Below, piece after piece: positions 45,929-54,499 of a DNA stretch of 64,000 nt. Each line of letters starts with the position of its first letter. Position 1 is the first letter of the stretch. The translations under genes and the position numbers were made by a program. The notes under the pieces were generated by a model that saw only the letters and a list, made by a program, of their open reading frames with translations, ran no database searches and had not been told where the DNA came from. Source of the DNA: Halodesulfovibrio sp. MK-HDV (GTDB taxonomy: Bacteria; Desulfobacterota; Desulfovibrionia; Desulfovibrionales; Desulfovibrionaceae); assembly GCF_009914765.1 (NCBI RefSeq), contig NZ_WYDS01000010.1, forward strand, positions 81,061 through 145,060, written 5' to 3'.

Positions 45929-45995
45929 TAATCGCAGTCAAGAGGGCGTCCCTCTTGCGGGGATGCAAGGGGCTGGCCCCTTGCCCGCCGGAGGC
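45929..45995. repeat. Interspersed repeat family A, copy 4
   Basis: TAATCGCAGTCAAGAGGGCG, then CCTCTTGCGGGGATGCAAGG, GGCTGGCCCCTTGCCCGCCG and GAGGC. Same order and orientation as copy 3. It lies directly downstream of yebC. Confidence 0.85.
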
Positions 45996-46049
45996 ACAAA
46001 CACTCCAGCGCCGCAGGCATAAAAAGCCCGCGTTGTGAACAGCTGACAC

Positions 46050-46799
46050 TTACTCAGCGTTAAGTTCAGCCATTACGTCGTCAGAAACGTCCATGTTGGT
46101 GAACACGTTCTGTACGTCGTCATTCTCTTCAAGAAGGTCGATAAGACGGAGCATTTTTTTTGCGCCTTCAACATCGAGCTCGATAGTATTCTGAGGGATT
46201 TTTGCCATTTCAGCAGATTCGATTGTGATGCCAGCTGCTTCGAAAGCGGCGCGAACTGCTTCCATGTCAGTTGGTTCACAACGGATATCCCATTCTTCAT
46301 TTTCTTCGATAATATCTTCTGCACCAGCTTCAAGACCGATATCCATTACCTGTTCTTCAGTAACAGCATCTTTCTTGATAATGACCTGGCCTTTGTTATC
46401 GAACATCCAAGCAACGGAACCAGCTTCGCCCATGTTACCATTACCTTTGTTCAAGGTGTGGCGCATTTCAGCAACGATACGGTTTTTGTTGTCAGAAGCA
46501 ACTTCGATAAGAATAGCTACGCCACCGGGGCCGTATCCTTCATAGTTAATTTCATGGATATCGCCACCAGCGAGTTCGCCAGTACCTTTTTTGATTGCGT
46601 TATCAATCTTATCTTTAGGCAGGTTTACTGCCTTAGCAGCAGCAATAGCAGAACGAAGACGCGGGTTGTTAGCAATATCGCCACTTACTTTAGCAGCAAT
46701 GATGATCTCTTTTGCTGCGCGAGTGAACTGCTTAGAACGAACAGCGTCCTGACGACCTTTACGATGCTTAATGTTAGCCCATTTACTATGTCCAGCCAT
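46050..46799 (-). CDS. yebC: YebC/PmpR-family protein
   Basis: 249 aa. MAGHSKWANIKHRKGRQDA is the family start; YEGYGPGGVAILIEVASDN and LNKGNGNMGEAGSVAWMFD are conserved blocks. Long described as a transcriptional regulator, recent work on the family also links it to rescuing ribosomes at proline stretches. The adjacent ruv genes are typical neighbours. Confidence 0.95.
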   Translation of the reverse strand: MAGHSKWANIKHRKGRQDAVRSKQFTRAAKEIIIAAKVSGDIANNPRLRSAIAAAKAVNLPKDKIDNAIKKGTGELAGGDIHEINYEGYGPGGVAILIEVASDNKNRIVAEMRHTLNKGNGNMGEAGSVAWMFDNKGQVIIKKDAVTEEQVMDIGLEAGAEDIIEENEEWDIRCEPTDMEAVRAAFEAAGITIESAEMAKIPQNTIELDVEGAKKMLRLIDLLEENDDVQNVFTNMDVSDDVMAELNAE

Positions 46800-46913
46800 G
46801 ATTCCTCCTTACGTCGTTGCAGCTAACGCACTGCAACTGGAACAATAAAAATAAATACACCCACAACCATTCTGGGTGCCAAAAATCAAAGGGAGCCGAC
46901 TTAAAATTAACGA

Positions 46914-47525
46914 CTAGTATTCGTATTCGAATTTTTTTCCGTTAAATCCAAGACCAACATAAAAAGTTTCCTTGCTTTCATCACGTGAGCTTTTAGGCTT
47001 AAAAGCCTTCACAGTTTTGAAATACTTACGCATGCTTTTTGCGTACTGTTCTACATCAGGTCCCATAAATATTTTTACAATGAAGCTGCCTTCAGGCTTA
47101 AGGCAATAGCAAGCCACGTTAAGCGCTTCGAAACAAAGCTCGGCAGAACGAGCTTGGTCTGTAAATTTATGGCCTGTTGTATTAGGCGCCATATCGCTGA
47201 TCACAACATCAAACGGCATGATTTCAGCAAGTACGTCTTCAAATTCCTGAGAACGCTCAAAGACGTTTTCCTGCATAAAGCGAACGTTCGATGGAAAGAC
47301 TGTTTCAGTAGTCTGAATATCAGCACCGATAACAAGTCCTTGCGCACCAACTTTCTCAGCAGCGCCTAAAGACCAGGAACCTGGAGCAGCGCCAAGATCA
47401 AGCACCTTCATGCCCTTGGAAAAGATAGCAAAACGCTTATCAATTTCTTTCAGCTTATATACTGATCTTGCAGGGTAATTATCTTTTTTCGCCTGCAAGA
47501 AGTAATGATCACGATATTTTTTCAT
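46914..47525 (-). CDS. rlmE: 23S rRNA 2'-O-ribose U2552 methyltransferase
   Basis: 203-aa FtsJ/RrmJ methyltransferase. [20 protein letters not shown] carries the first catalytic Lys; SAM motif [40 protein letters not shown] (catalytic Asp) and [12 protein letters not shown] (Lys). It methylates U2552 in the A-loop of 23S rRNA. Confidence 0.92.
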   Translation of the reverse strand: MKKYRDHYFLQAKKDNYPARSVYKLKEIDKRFAIFSKGMKVLDLGAAPGSWSLGAAEKVGAQGLVIGADIQTTETVFPSNVRFMQENVFERSQEFEDVLAEIMPFDVVISDMAPNTTGHKFTDQARSAELCFEALNVACYCLKPEGSFIVKIFMGPDVEQYAKSMRKYFKTVKAFKPKSSRDESKETFYVGLGFNGKKFEYEY

Positions 47526-47737
47526 AATAAAACCTGTGCATTTGTACAGTAAAGCGCAGTCAACGCCAAGCGACTTAAAACCAAAAGTCGTAGTATATTA
47601 CAATGCTGCCATCATATGGTGGTAAAAAAGCAGCACAAATGTGGTTGATGCGCGTAGTCACATAAAAAGAGTTCCTTAATGTGACAAGTAATCCGCAATG
47701 GATGTAAAGGGAAAGTGAAATTTCTGCAAGTTTAACG

Positions 47738-48277
47738 CTACCGAGCGTTCAAAGCTGCAAATTTAGGATTCAACCGCAACCCTTCAATAGCGATGCGGGC
47801 ACATGCCTCTGCATCTGAACCAGCGTGGTGATGCTGAAGCGTGATGCCTAAATGACCGGATACGGTATTCAACTTGTGGTTTACTAACCCCGGCCACACT
47901 TGCCGTGCTAACTTAACAGTGCACAAAAAACGCTCATCCGCTACTGGCATTCCGGCCGCATTAAGGCAGGCTGAAAGAACAGAGCGGTCAAATGATGCAT
48001 TGTGTGCTGCCACAAAATCCACCCCTTCGAACAGTGGAGTGAACTGCGGCCAAATATCTGCAAACACAGGCTCGTTCTCAACATCTTTCCAGCGGATATT
48101 ATGCACGCGTACGCAGAACGGGCTGAAAGTGCTTCGCGGCGGCTGAACCAGACGGTACAGGCTATCTACAATCTCACCATCTTCTACACGCACAACCGCA
48201 ACAGCGCAGGCACTGTCGCGTTTAGCATCAGCTGTTTCAAAATCGATCGCGGCGAATGTTCCTTTGTATCCAGACAT
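47738..48277 (-). CDS. DEDDh 3'-5' exonuclease (DnaQ-like)
   Basis: 179 aa. Exo I FAAIDFETADAKRDSACAVA (Asp, Glu), Exo II DFVAAHNASFDRSVL (Asp) and Exo III HHHAGSDAEACARIA (His, Asp). Similar to stand-alone DnaQ-like exonucleases that process DNA or RNA ends. Start ATG 48277 is 1 bp after the creA stop codon, so the genes are coupled. Confidence 0.88.
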   Translation of the reverse strand: MSGYKGTFAAIDFETADAKRDSACAVAVVRVEDGEIVDSLYRLVQPPRSTFSPFCVRVHNIRWKDVENEPVFADIWPQFTPLFEGVDFVAAHNASFDRSVLSACLNAAGMPVADERFLCTVKLARQVWPGLVNHKLNTVSGHLGITLQHHHAGSDAEACARIAIEGLRLNPKFAALNAR

Positions 48278-48278
48278 A

Positions 48279-48755
48279 TTATTTGCCCCAAGGAAGTACG
48301 GGAACCGTGGAAATTGAGTTTTTAGGCGAACCTTCTACCACACGGTCACTATAGGAGAGGTACACAAGCACATTTCGCTTAGCATCGTAGAAACGCACAA
48401 CCTGCATTGTCTTAAAAAGCAATGAAGTGCGTTTTCTAAATACGTCTTCACCATCTTCTTTACCAGCTCGTATGCGTGCCGGAATATTAATCGGCCCAAT
48501 TTGAACACAATCAACAGAAGCATCTGATGTATCTGTCGCAATCCCTAATGACCCACTTACTCCGCCTTTTTTTGCACGGCTCAAATAACAGGTCACCCCG
48601 TCAATATCTGGATCATCGAAAGCTTCAATAACAATTTTATCGTTAGCTCCAAGCACCTTAAATACCGTGCTCACGGAACCAATCTCTTCTGCTACAGCAA
48701 CAGAATTCATACCAAGCACAATTGCCATGCTCAGTAGTATCGTACGTAATTTCAT
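48279..48755 (-). CDS. creA: CreA-family periplasmic protein
   Basis: 158 aa with a signal peptide ([18 protein letters not shown]). CreA features: [39 protein letters not shown] and [21 protein letters not shown] [13 protein letters not shown]. Role unknown in any organism. GGAGAGGAG precedes ATG 48755; the longer frame is rejected. Confidence 0.9.
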   Translation of the reverse strand: MKLRTILLSMAIVLGMNSVAVAEEIGSVSTVFKVLGANDKIVIEAFDDPDIDGVTCYLSRAKKGGVSGSLGIATDTSDASVDCVQIGPINIPARIRAGKEDGEDVFRKRTSLLFKTMQVVRFYDAKRNVLVYLSYSDRVVEGSPKNSISTVPVLPWGK

Positions 48756-48975
48756 ACGTTCTCCTCTCCGAATAAATTCAAGACAGCGATTCAACCGTAA
48801 AAAAGGCATTTTTGCAAGCTTTGCGCGTTTTCCGATACAGGTTCTACCGTATCATTGGAGTTTTTTTTAGTTGATGTACACTGAAACCATATATGCCCTC
48901 TGTGTGAAACCTTCGTCTGTATGCAGGTTATATCCACACAATATTTTACGAGAACAACTAAACAAGGAGATTACC

Positions 48976-49467
48976 ATGCTCCCGGAAATTAATAAGATTC
49001 TTCTTGCTACTGACCTATCCGATGATGCCGGAGCCGCTCTGCGCTACGCCATCAGTCTGTCAGAAAAATATAATGCCGAACTCATTATGCTCCATGTACT
49101 CCCAGACATGAAAGATCAGGTGTACCTGAACTCCGGATTCGACTTTGCTGCTGTATATGATGATAAGACATTAAAAGTACTACTTGATGCAGGCGCCGAA
49201 AAAGCAAAAACAACCGTTGCCAGCCTCATGCAAGAGCAATGTGATGAATTAACTGAAGGCAAATCACAATGTGCAAACATTAAGCTTACGCCAATCATTT
49301 CTTCCGGCAGTGCAGTTAAAAAAATTACGGAACACGCAAAACAATGTGACCTAGTAGTTATGGGAACCAAAGGACACAGCAAAATTGGCGGTATTCTCGT
49401 TGGTAGCGTAGCACAAGGTGTTATTGCCAAAAGCCCTACGCCGGTACTTATTGTTCGTTCAGCATAA
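48976..49467 (+). CDS. Universal stress protein (UspA family), first of a pair
   Basis: 163 aa. N-terminus INKILLATDLSDDAGAALRY and the ATP-binding C-terminal motif VVMGTKGHSKIGGILVGSVA (G2xG9xG[S/T]) mark a nucleotide-binding UspA. AAGGAG lies before ATG 48976. The 23-bp gap to the next Usp gene implies an operon. Such proteins aid survival in starvation or oxidative stress; target unknown. Confidence 0.9.
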   Translation: MLPEINKILLATDLSDDAGAALRYAISLSEKYNAELIMLHVLPDMKDQVYLNSGFDFAAVYDDKTLKVLLDAGAEKAKTTVASLMQEQCDELTEGKSQCANIKLTPIISSGSAVKKITEHAKQCDLVVMGTKGHSKIGGILVGSVAQGVIAKSPTPVLIVRSA

Positions 49468-49490
49468 CTTTCAGATTATCGGAGATAGCC

Positions 49491-50003
49491 ATGCTGCCTC
49501 AAATTCGAAAAGTCTTGTATGCAACAGATCTTTCCGAGCCTGCTAAAAATGCTCTTGGGTATGCGTTATCCATTGCAAAAGTATATCAGGCAGACCTTCT
49601 GCTACTGCACGTTATTCCAGATTGGGCACGAAATGTAACTCTAGGTTCCGGTCTCGACTTCGCTACTGTTTATGACGAAGACACCTGGCTCAAAATTAAG
49701 GATGATGTTCTGAAAGCCAGCATGAAGCATGCAAAGGAACGTATTGAATCTGCCTACGTGCATTACAAGTATGAATTAGAGGCAGCAGGAGTTGCCACCA
49801 GTGTGCATGTGCATACCGGACATCCTGTCAGCACCATTCTACAATTTGCAAGTGAAGTAGATCTGATTGTTATGGGAACATACGGGCATTCCCGAATCGG
49901 CAGTTTTTTTGCTGGTAGTGTCGCTCAGGGCGTTATTGCCAAATCCAGCACTCCAGTCATGGTTGTACATTTAGAGAAAAATGGAACAGCCAACCCGTTG
50001 TAA
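49491..50003 (+). CDS. Universal stress protein (UspA family), second of a pair
   Basis: 170 aa, paralogue of the gene before it. IRKVLYATDLSEPAKNALGY at the start and LIVMGTYGHSRIGSFFAGSV with the ATP-binding glycines at the end. GGAGATAGCC precedes the ATG. The pair may form a heterodimer. Confidence 0.9.
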   Translation: MLPQIRKVLYATDLSEPAKNALGYALSIAKVYQADLLLLHVIPDWARNVTLGSGLDFATVYDEDTWLKIKDDVLKASMKHAKERIESAYVHYKYELEAAGVATSVHVHTGHPVSTILQFASEVDLIVMGTYGHSRIGSFFAGSVAQGVIAKSSTPVMVVHLEKNGTANPL

Positions 50004-50018
50004 TATTCAGCCTCAATG

Positions 50019-50057
50019 AAAAGAGGGTAACGCACTGCGCGCTACCCTCTTTTTTTT
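50019..50057 (+). terminator. Terminator of the two usp genes
   Basis: AAAAGAGGGTAACGC pairs with GCGCGCTACCCTCTTTTTTT around ACTGC. Confidence 0.88.
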
Positions 50058-50152
50058 CTACATGGATACCAATTTCAACAATTCACTGTTCTTCGTTAAC
50101 TATCTGCGTAGATCGTCGCTACAAACCATTCATACACCACAAGGCAATATTG

Positions 50153-50491
50153 CTAGCAAAGCTTCGCGCCTAGTGGCACATCCTTGTCCACCCCGCATAA
50201 AACTATCTCGCCATCTTCATCCGCAAAGCCAGTTACAAGACATTCAGACATAATAGGGCCAATCTGTTTTTTTGGAAAATTTACCACAGCCATTATGAGC
50301 CGCCCTACCAACTCTTCCGGTGTATAATGCTTTGTAATTTGTGCGCTGGATTTTCGCAGTCCGAGTTCTTCTCCAAAATCAATCTGCATTACATAAGCAG
50401 GCTTACGCGCCTCTTTAAAAACTTCGGCAGAGAGGATTTTACCCACGCGCAATTCAACTTTTTCAAATTCATTCCAAGTAATTGTTTCCAT
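50153..50491 (-). CDS. CsaA-type tRNA-binding domain protein
   Basis: 112 aa, a single OB-fold tRNA-binding domain: KVELRVGKILSAEVFKEARK, PAYVMQIDFGEELGLRKSSA, MAVVNFPKKQIGPIMSECLV. It resembles CsaA, a small export-related chaperone, and the tRNA-binding tail of MetRS; CsaA is the likelier match by length. AGAGGTAGAT precedes ATG 50491, which overlaps nothing and starts 2 bp after the DMT stop codon. Confidence 0.9.
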   Translation of the reverse strand: METITWNEFEKVELRVGKILSAEVFKEARKPAYVMQIDFGEELGLRKSSAQITKHYTPEELVGRLIMAVVNFPKKQIGPIMSECLVTGFADEDGEIVLCGVDKDVPLGAKLC

Positions 50492-50493
50492 AT

Positions 50494-51357
50494 CTACCTC
50501 TCCTCTTTTGTTTCTAACGTAAGCTTTCCACCGATTGATGCTGCAATTATGACCATCATCCCCACAACAACCTGCCAAGAGACTGCCTCTCCGTGCACTA
50601 CCGCCACAAGCAGAACTGCAAGAGGTGGCGTCAAATAACTCAGGAAGCCAATAACAACCATATTGCCTCCTCTTACAGCCTGACTCCACAAGTAGAAAGA
50701 AAGCCCCAGCGGTACGCATCCCAAGTAGATAGCAGCAAAAATGTTTTGTGAGGACGGGAACGGCTGAGCGGGACTACTCATATATAGCATTGCAGACAAT
50801 ACAGCAGCATACACAGTAAATGCTGTCATGGGGTTCTGCCTGCCCCTAAGGTAAGACAAGCCTACTGAAAAACTTGCCCAAATAAGTCCACATGCAAGAG
50901 ATAACATATACCCCTGCATATACTGTATACTTATGACAAGTTCTTTCCCCGCTGCAATGACTAATGCCGCTCCCGCCATTCCTGCAATTGCCGTCAGGAG
51001 TATGCTGAATTTCAATTTCCTGAAGAGCAAGACGGCAGAAAAAACGACGATCCAAAATGACCATGTGGTCGTTAAAATAGCTGCTTCTGCAAGCGGAGTA
51101 TTGTTAAGGGCGTTGTAATATACATAGTGATACCCAAATATTCCCCACAGCCCTAACAAGGTTACTTTCACATCGGGGATGTATATTTTAAATGATCGGG
51201 TAAGCAGAACATCCTGTGCATATAAAAACAATGCTGCACTGGTAAAACTGATTACAAGAAGCGTCTCAATACTCATACCTTTCAAGCCGGAACCGGTAGC
51301 TGCCGGCAGGCTAGCCCAACACAAAATCGCTCCGAATGCGTACAGATAATATTTCAT
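50494..51357 (-). CDS. DMT-family (EamA) membrane transporter
   Basis: 287 aa, ten predicted membrane segments in two EamA repeats: GAILCWASLPAATGSGLKGM, NNTPLAEAAILTTTWSFWIV, LACGLIWASFSVGLSYLRGR and IYLGCVPLGLSFYLWSQAVR. Such proteins usually export amino acids, purines or other small metabolites. ATG 51357 follows AAGGGGA inside the 3' arm of a hairpin; an ATG at 51384 is a less likely start. Coupled to the CsaA-like gene. Confidence 0.9.
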   Translation of the reverse strand: MKYYLYAFGAILCWASLPAATGSGLKGMSIETLLVISFTSAALFLYAQDVLLTRSFKIYIPDVKVTLLGLWGIFGYHYVYYNALNNTPLAEAAILTTTWSFWIVVFSAVLLFRKLKFSILLTAIAGMAGAALVIAAGKELVISIQYMQGYMLSLACGLIWASFSVGLSYLRGRQNPMTAFTVYAAVLSAMLYMSSPAQPFPSSQNIFAAIYLGCVPLGLSFYLWSQAVRGGNMVVIGFLSYLTPPLAVLLVAVVHGEAVSWQVVVGMMVIIAASIGGKLTLETKEER

Positions 51358-51405
51358 AAAAAAAATCCCCTTGGCTTTGTTCATGAAGAATAAGCAAAGG
51401 GGATT
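51358..51405 (-). promoter_or_regulatory. Terminator-like hairpin holding the ribosome-binding site of the DMT gene
   Basis: On the - strand the arm at 51405-51392 pairs with that at 51377-51364 (AATCCCCTT with AAGGGGATT, then GC, AA/TT after one mismatch), then comes U8 and directly the start codon at 51357. The SD AAGGGGA is in the 3' arm. It can act as terminator after the araC gene and also hide the ribosome-binding site. Confidence 0.6.
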
Positions 51406-51439
51406 GTATCGTCTTGAATAAAACTGACACGATTACGGA

Positions 51440-52246
51440 CTACACAAGCAATCGCTGCTTCTTGTATTGTCCCGGAGTAACGCCATATCGTTTCTTAAAC
51501 TGTCGCGTAAGATGACTTTGGTCAGACAAACCTACCTGCATTGCGGCATCGGAAAGAGCTACACCACCGTCTATAAGACTACGGGCTTTTTCCAAACGCA
51601 GTTGCGTAAGGTATGCATGCGGGGTCATTCCTTTTTGCAAGCGAAATAACCGAATCAAATGAAAGCTTGTACAGCCGAGCATTGTTGCAAGTTCTTCCAA
51701 CAGAATGGGGAAATCGAGATGCGCATGAAAGTACTCAATAGCAATTGAAACACGTTTGTCCCCCATATCCCGCACCGGCTTGAGACTCCGCCCCCCGCAT
51801 TCAATAAAAAATCGGGAGAAGGTGTTGAGTACAAGTTCATCTGCTTGCAAATCGTCCTGTACGCCAAGCATGTACTCATGGAAAATAGTAAGATTTTGCC
51901 ACAGCCCTGCGTGTTCTAAAACTCTATTTCCCAGCGGAGCCACATATTCTGTTTCGTAGATATGCGTATACTGCTGCTGAAAAAATTCTTCCGTACAGTA
52001 AAAACTTCGTAAATGGCTGTCGTGTTCATCACAGGATCGGTTAGCGTGGGGTACTCCCGGTTCAATCAAACTGACAGCACCCGTCTGTAATAGTTTGTTG
52101 CCACCATTCACCGTATAGTGTTCACCAGTTTTTGAATTAAGCCACAGCACGTACGCATCATGTAAATGTTCACGAAACTGATGCCCTCCAGCACAGGAGA
52201 GAATCTCCAGTCCGGCATATCGTGATGGTGGATACACTATTTTCAT
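51440..52246 (-). CDS. AraC-family transcriptional regulator
   Basis: 268 aa: N-terminal AraC-type cupin sensor (HQFREHLHDAYVLWLNSKTG, VSLIEPGVPHANRS) and C-terminal double HTH (LLEELATMLGCTSFHLIRLF, LSDAAMQVGLSDQSHLTRQF and KKRYGVTPGQYKK). Starts at ATG 52246 with AGGA eight bases upstream. It sits upstream of and on the same strand as the DMT exporter; AraC regulators with this neighbour often control amino-acid export (family trend). Confidence 0.92.
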   Translation of the reverse strand: MKIVYPPSRYAGLEILSCAGGHQFREHLHDAYVLWLNSKTGEHYTVNGGNKLLQTGAVSLIEPGVPHANRSCDEHDSHLRSFYCTEEFFQQQYTHIYETEYVAPLGNRVLEHAGLWQNLTIFHEYMLGVQDDLQADELVLNTFSRFFIECGGRSLKPVRDMGDKRVSIAIEYFHAHLDFPILLEELATMLGCTSFHLIRLFRLQKGMTPHAYLTQLRLEKARSLIDGGVALSDAAMQVGLSDQSHLTRQFKKRYGVTPGQYKKQRLLV

Positions 52247-52307
52247 ACATTCAATCCTAATCACTTTCCCCAGCAAGAAGCAAGGGGCGCAACAGACCAT
52301 AGATAAT

Positions 52308-52339
52308 AAAAAAATCTGCCCTCTCAGGCAGATTTTTTT
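52308..52339 (-). terminator. Terminator of the GAPDH gene
   Basis: AAAAAAATCTGCC pairs with GGCAGATTTTTTT around CTCTCA; lies 28 bp after the stop codon. Confidence 0.88.
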
Positions 52340-52366
52340 ATTCTAACAACTTGTTACCATGTACAG

Positions 52367-53386
52367 TTAGACCGCTGAGGAGATTTCACCCTTCAGTGCT
52401 CTATCTTCTTCCACCATCCCTGCTACTTTTTCAGTAAGCCGCAGAAGCTGGTTAGAGAAACTGGCTTCATTATCGTACCACGCTACCAGCTTAAGCATTG
52501 TTCCATCCTGAAGTGCAGTCAACTGCCCATCAACAACAGAACCAAACGTGGAACCATTAAAATCGCATGAAACAAGCGGTTCTTCTGTGTACCCGAGATG
52601 CTCGTTTGCTGCTTCACGCAGCACCTTGTTCACAGCGTCTACAGTGGTCGACTTTTCCAGTTCGAAAACACAGTCGATCATTGCCACACTTAATGTAGGA
52701 ACACGGAAAGCAATCCCCTGCAGTCTTCCTTTCATGTCCGGAATAACTTCTGCCACTGTTTCTGTAGTACCTACAGGGGTGGGAAGCATATTCATGTGAC
52801 ACGCACGGGCGCGACGAAGATCTGGGTAATCATCATCCAGCAGCATCTGACGTTGCGTAGCCGGATGGATGGTTGTCATGTACCCTCGTTTCACACCAAA
52901 ATGCTTATGCAATTGATGCAACGGGAGTGCCAGACAGTTTGTGGTACACGATGCATTTGAAATAATGTGGTGGTCCGCGCGCAAATCCTGCTCGTTTACA
53001 CCCATAACAATAGTTACATCTGCCGATGGCGCAGGACAGGCAACAATCACCTTTTTAGCGCCACTAGCCATATGTTGCTGACAATGTTCGCGGGCTGCAA
53101 AACAGCCTGCCGCTTCTATTACGATGTCACACTCGCTCCAGTCCCACTCATGATGAGCTTTCTGGGTAGCGGACACAAAAGAGTCGTTCAGCATAAAGCC
53201 GCCCTCAACACTTTTGGCATCCATAAAACGACCATGAACAGAATCGTACCGTAACAGATGCGTCGCATCTTCAGCGGACATGAGATCGTTAACCGTTACA
53301 AGGCGCAAGTTCTCATGTCCGGAGAGTAGGCGGGTCAGATATCGGCCAATTCGGCCGAATCCATTAATCCCAATAGTTACAGACAT
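52367..53386 (-). CDS. Divergent glyceraldehyde-3-phosphate dehydrogenase-like protein
   Basis: 339 aa, type I GAPDH fold. NAD motif IGINGFGRIGRYLTRL, catalytic Cys in SNASCTTNCLALP, catalytic His in MTTIHPATQRQ, and RRARACHMNMLPTPVGTTET. Several usually fixed residues differ: the canonical WYDNEWGYS reads WYDNEASFS, and the canonical AYTNDQ after the His reads PATQRQ. So it may prefer another aldehyde such as erythrose-4-phosphate, or be a paralogue with an altered role. GGGGGAGAG precedes ATG 53386. Confidence 0.85.
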   Translation of the reverse strand: MSVTIGINGFGRIGRYLTRLLSGHENLRLVTVNDLMSAEDATHLLRYDSVHGRFMDAKSVEGGFMLNDSFVSATQKAHHEWDWSECDIVIEAAGCFAAREHCQQHMASGAKKVIVACPAPSADVTIVMGVNEQDLRADHHIISNASCTTNCLALPLHQLHKHFGVKRGYMTTIHPATQRQMLLDDDYPDLRRARACHMNMLPTPVGTTETVAEVIPDMKGRLQGIAFRVPTLSVAMIDCVFELEKSTTVDAVNKVLREAANEHLGYTEEPLVSCDFNGSTFGSVVDGQLTALQDGTMLKLVAWYDNEASFSNQLLRLTEKVAGMVEEDRALKGEISSAV

Positions 53387-53449
53387 CTCTCCCCCAGCTG
53401 AAAAACACTGCATGTCGAACGAATGGGGACCGTTCGACAACCGAAGGGT

Positions 53450-53821
53450 CTAGGCTTCCCAAATCTCGATACTTTCTTCGGAGATTTCAATATCTTCGAT
53501 AAAAGCACTTGCGAATCCTTCTTCACCTTCCGGAACGATGACGACAAACTGAATATCGTGACCATCTGCATGATCTGCAAATGCTTTGAAGCGCTGAGCG
53601 GTTTCTGGCAGTGCAAAAAAGTCTTTTGTAACAACGTCAAAAATAAATTTAACGTTCTTTCTGTTCATTGCCTGCAACTCCGGCATAAAGCCGTTTACTT
53701 CTTCAGGTTCATCATACCCTTCGAACCCGTAGGTACGAACATTCTGATAACCGGAATCCAGTAAAGCTTCTAATGCGGTTTCTACTAATTCGTCACGCAG
53801 TTGTATCACGTCATCATGCAT
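53450..53821 (-). CDS. Acidic soluble protein, unknown function
   Basis: 123 aa, acidic, no membrane segment or signal peptide; segments VETALEALLDSGYQNVRTYG, FIFDVVTKDFFALPETAQRF and FVVIVPEGEEGFASAFIEDI suggest an alpha/beta fold. No family recognised. It lies 63 bp upstream of the GAPDH-like gene in the same direction and may be co-transcribed. Confidence 0.75.
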   Translation of the reverse strand: MHDDVIQLRDELVETALEALLDSGYQNVRTYGFEGYDEPEEVNGFMPELQAMNRKNVKFIFDVVTKDFFALPETAQRFKAFADHADGHDIQFVVIVPEGEEGFASAFIEDIEISEESIEIWEA

Positions 53822-54499
53822 ATTTTTCTATAACCTTATAATATATAGTAAAAGATAATCTCCCGCCGCACGCCACACATGCAAAACGGGTCTAGTAATT
53901 TCAGCATACACTCGTACTGCATAGCTAATCCCAACTGCCTGGTCAGTCAAGACGAATACTCGCGTGAATTGCGGTTTTTCATCGTATTTTACCTAGTTAC
54001 TTCTACAATTATTTCTATACTTTTCTGCTCTGCTACCCTGTACCAATTGCAGCTACTACATAAACAGCGGAAGTTTGAGTATAAAACTTCTCTCAAGTAC
54101 AGCTGTTATATTTTATATCAACCCGCCTCATTATCTCCATAAATATTTTTTGATTGCACTATGGAATAATCAGCGTAAAGTGGCTTTTGCCGCCACTGTT
54201 TTCTCAAAAATGAGACTGACGCTCTTGCTTGATGCTCTTCCTTTCGTCCTTTGAGAGCGTTTCAACAGTCCGGCTACTACAAAAATTTATGTGTAATCCC
54301 TCTGCAGTACTGCTTGCTGCAGAGGGATTATTACGTCTTTAATGCAATACACCGTCTTTATACGACTTACACGGTAGCCTTTTTTAGAATGAGCACCTGC
54401 TACAATGTTAGCACTTACTCGTTTTCTATGGAATAATTTGCAGACTATTTTGACTATCATACCAATTCCTCGTAGTCTTGGACTAGGTATGGAGGACTC
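53822..54499. other. 678-bp intergenic region with one strong hairpin
   Basis: No convincing gene. AATCCCTCTGCAG (54295-54307) pairs perfectly with CTGCAGAGGGATT (54317-54329) around a nine-base loop; no T-run follows. An 87-codon open frame at 53879-54142 has no ribosome-binding site and is not called. The rest is AT-rich and should contain the promoter of the lysR-type gene. Confidence 0.6.

Noticed and set aside
53879..54142. 87-codon frame on the + strand with one hydrophobic segment
   Set aside because: No ribosome-binding site, AT-driven composition and no recognisable family.
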